Positions 63,028 through 64,000 of a stretch of 64,000 nt of DNA are shown in pieces; within the stretch, counting starts at the first letter, position 1, and every line of letters begins with the position of its first letter. Source of the DNA: Planctomycetota bacterium. GTDB lineage: Bacteria > Planctomycetota > Phycisphaerae > Phycisphaerales > Phycisphaeraceae. The notes under the pieces were generated by a model. That model searched no databases, had not been told where the DNA came from, and saw only the letters and a program-made list of their open reading frames with translations. The stretch spans positions 3,162,001-3,226,000 of the forward strand of contig CP066225.1 in assembly GCA_016350165.1 (NCBI GenBank), read 5' to 3'. Made by a program: the position numbers and the translations under genes.

Positions 63028-63670
63028 GGAAATCCTTAATCTGATCGGACGTCTTCGTTTTTCTTACGTCACAGGCCCCGATTCGCCCCGTTTGTAATCC
63101 ACTGTTCCTGACTTCTAAGCGCAGATATTATATACGGTTAGAACGATTTGCGTTCCCACTCTTCGCCCGTGTCCCAATGTGCTCATTATTCTAACCACAC
63201 CCTGGACCGAATACCTGTGGTAAAAACCTACCACAATCATAACAAGTATCCCCGAATTGGGATGGCTAAGCAATATAAATCTACAACATGTCCGGATTCA
63301 ATCACCTCTAACGACAACCTCTATTGGCTCACATTTCAAACTACCGCTGCCCACATCAAGACTATCGTGACATCTGCCAGTATATACGCATTATCATTTC
63401 TTTTCACTTCCGGTACGAAATTCGTACATGTTGTAATCGCAGCAATATCATCTGTTATGTTAATAATTTGTTGTGGCTTTTACTTGGTTTCTACGTATTG
63501 GCCCCTATAATTACCCATCAACTTCCCCCTTAAACCCTCATATATGTACTCCTAACCCTCCTCCCGGTTGAGCAGATGATTAGCCTCTTCGAGGGGGCTG
63601 TGCGGTTTCTTGTTTTCCACACGATTAACCTCACCCCACCTTCGGATAACAACACAGGTCAAACAATTTA
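63028..63670. other. Intergenic region, possibly with one small membrane protein gene
   Basis: 643 bases with the promoter side of the GntR/LacI regulator gene, including the AT-rich ATATTATATACGGT at 63125-63138, and one weak gene candidate at 63262-63510. The rest shows nothing recognisable. Confidence 0.45.
63262..63510 (+). CDS. Possible small two-TM membrane protein
   Basis: 82 residues from MAKQYKSTTCP. A polar N-terminal half is followed by two hydrophobic stretches, about 31-49 (IKTIVTSASIYALSFLF) and about 54-78 (FVHVVIAAISSVMLIICCGF), separated by a short loop. No family is recognised, and the upstream sequence has no good ribosome binding site (GGGATGG only). The frame is open to 63148. 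It could be a chance frame; the regular two-helix pattern is the only support. Confidence 0.35.
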   Translation: MAKQYKSTTCPDSITSNDNLYWLTFQTTAAHIKTIVTSASIYALSFLFTSGTKFVHVVIAAISSVMLIICCGFYLVSTYWPL

Positions 63671-64000
63671 TGTTCACCTCAGTCGATCGTTGCATCGCGT
63701 CTATCGGTACCTTCGCGCGCCCCATGCGCCGCTTGCTCACGATCCTCACGCTTCTCATAATCACAATCTCTCTCACAGGCTGCATCCAGGCCATCATCGC
63801 CGATGAAATGCTCAAAGCGCCTAACCCCGATGCTTCATCGTTCACCATCAAAGTCAAAAACGGGCAGGATGTCTCCACCGACCTCCCATTTATCTTCGAT
63901 GAAGCCTACACCATCGAAGTCGGCCCGCCCTCAGCACTCCTGACATACTTCGTCATCGAACCAAAACCCAACTATTACTACATCCACGCCGATTTCTCGC
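63671..64000 (+). CDS. Lipoprotein, N-terminal part (runs off the window)
   Basis: 110 codons are inside the window with no stop. A basic start (RPMRR) and hydrophobic segment end in ISLTGC, a lipobox, so it should be a membrane-anchored lipoprotein. The mature part begins IQAIIADEMLKAPNPDASSF, followed by beta-strand-rich sequence (FTIKVKNGQDV, YTIEVGPPSALLTYFVIEPK). The family cannot be decided from this portion. Codon use is C-rich as expected for plus-strand genes outside the central block. There is no strong ribosome binding site ahead of the ATG at 63671; an ATG at about 63725 would cut into the signal. Confidence 0.75.

Overview
The window looks like chromosome from a planctomycete, probably class Phycisphaerae. 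The evidence is a HYExAFE-family protein (named for its H-Y-E-x-A-F-E motif), membrane proteins with a CxxCGYGLTG...CPECG zinc ribbon, a prepilin-type protein, many GntR/LacI sugar regulators with glycoside hydrolases, and moderate G+C. Core genes present: ileS (partial), hisS, ffh, valS, rsmD, folE, mnmD and one tRNA-like gene. I saw no insertion sequence, phage or CRISPR array.

Layout. 1-8 kb: the 5' part of ileS on the minus strand, a large repeat-rich autotransporter, two small lipoproteins (one with a duplicated cysteine motif), a candidate small structured RNA and the HYExAFE gene. 8-11 kb: a phospholipid operon (CDP-alcohol phosphatidyltransferase, CdsA, PlsC) ending against a small HTH gene. 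11-24.6 kb: short-chain dehydrogenases, hisS, a GH97 glycosidase, a MATE exporter, a methyltransferase, a prepilin-like pair, rsmD, a SUKH-type protein with an unknown partner, a class D beta-lactamase and ffh.

24.6-51.4 kb: here the plus strand changes abruptly from C-rich to G-rich whatever the gene direction, and it changes back near 51.4 kb beside a truncated, frameshifted OPT transporter gene. This suggests an inverted chromosomal segment. The segment carries a glycosyltransferase, a repeat-rich non-coding stretch, six tandem paralogues of an unrecognised two-TM zinc-ribbon membrane protein (27.1-37.6 kb), valS, and a polysaccharide-use cluster: a secreted hydrolase, a CBM9-like lipoprotein, a CE7-type acetyl esterase, a LacI regulator, a GH78 rhamnosidase, a large secreted protein and a TIM-barrel isomerase. 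One 11-bp site, GCAAAAGTTGC, occurs upstream of the LacI gene, the rhamnosidase gene and the large secreted gene, so these probably form one LacI regulon.

52-63 kb: a GntR/LacI hybrid regulator, folE, the tRNA-like gene, mnmD, and then an amino-sugar set on the minus strand (GH20 hexosaminidase, MurQ, a ROK-family kinase, a sodium/solute symporter and a second GntR/LacI hybrid regulator). Together these fit uptake, phosphorylation and breakdown of MurNAc/GlcNAc-type sugars. The window ends inside a lipoprotein gene.

The least explained content is the six-gene paralogue array and the strand-composition block that holds it. All family assignments come from motifs read by eye; no search was run.
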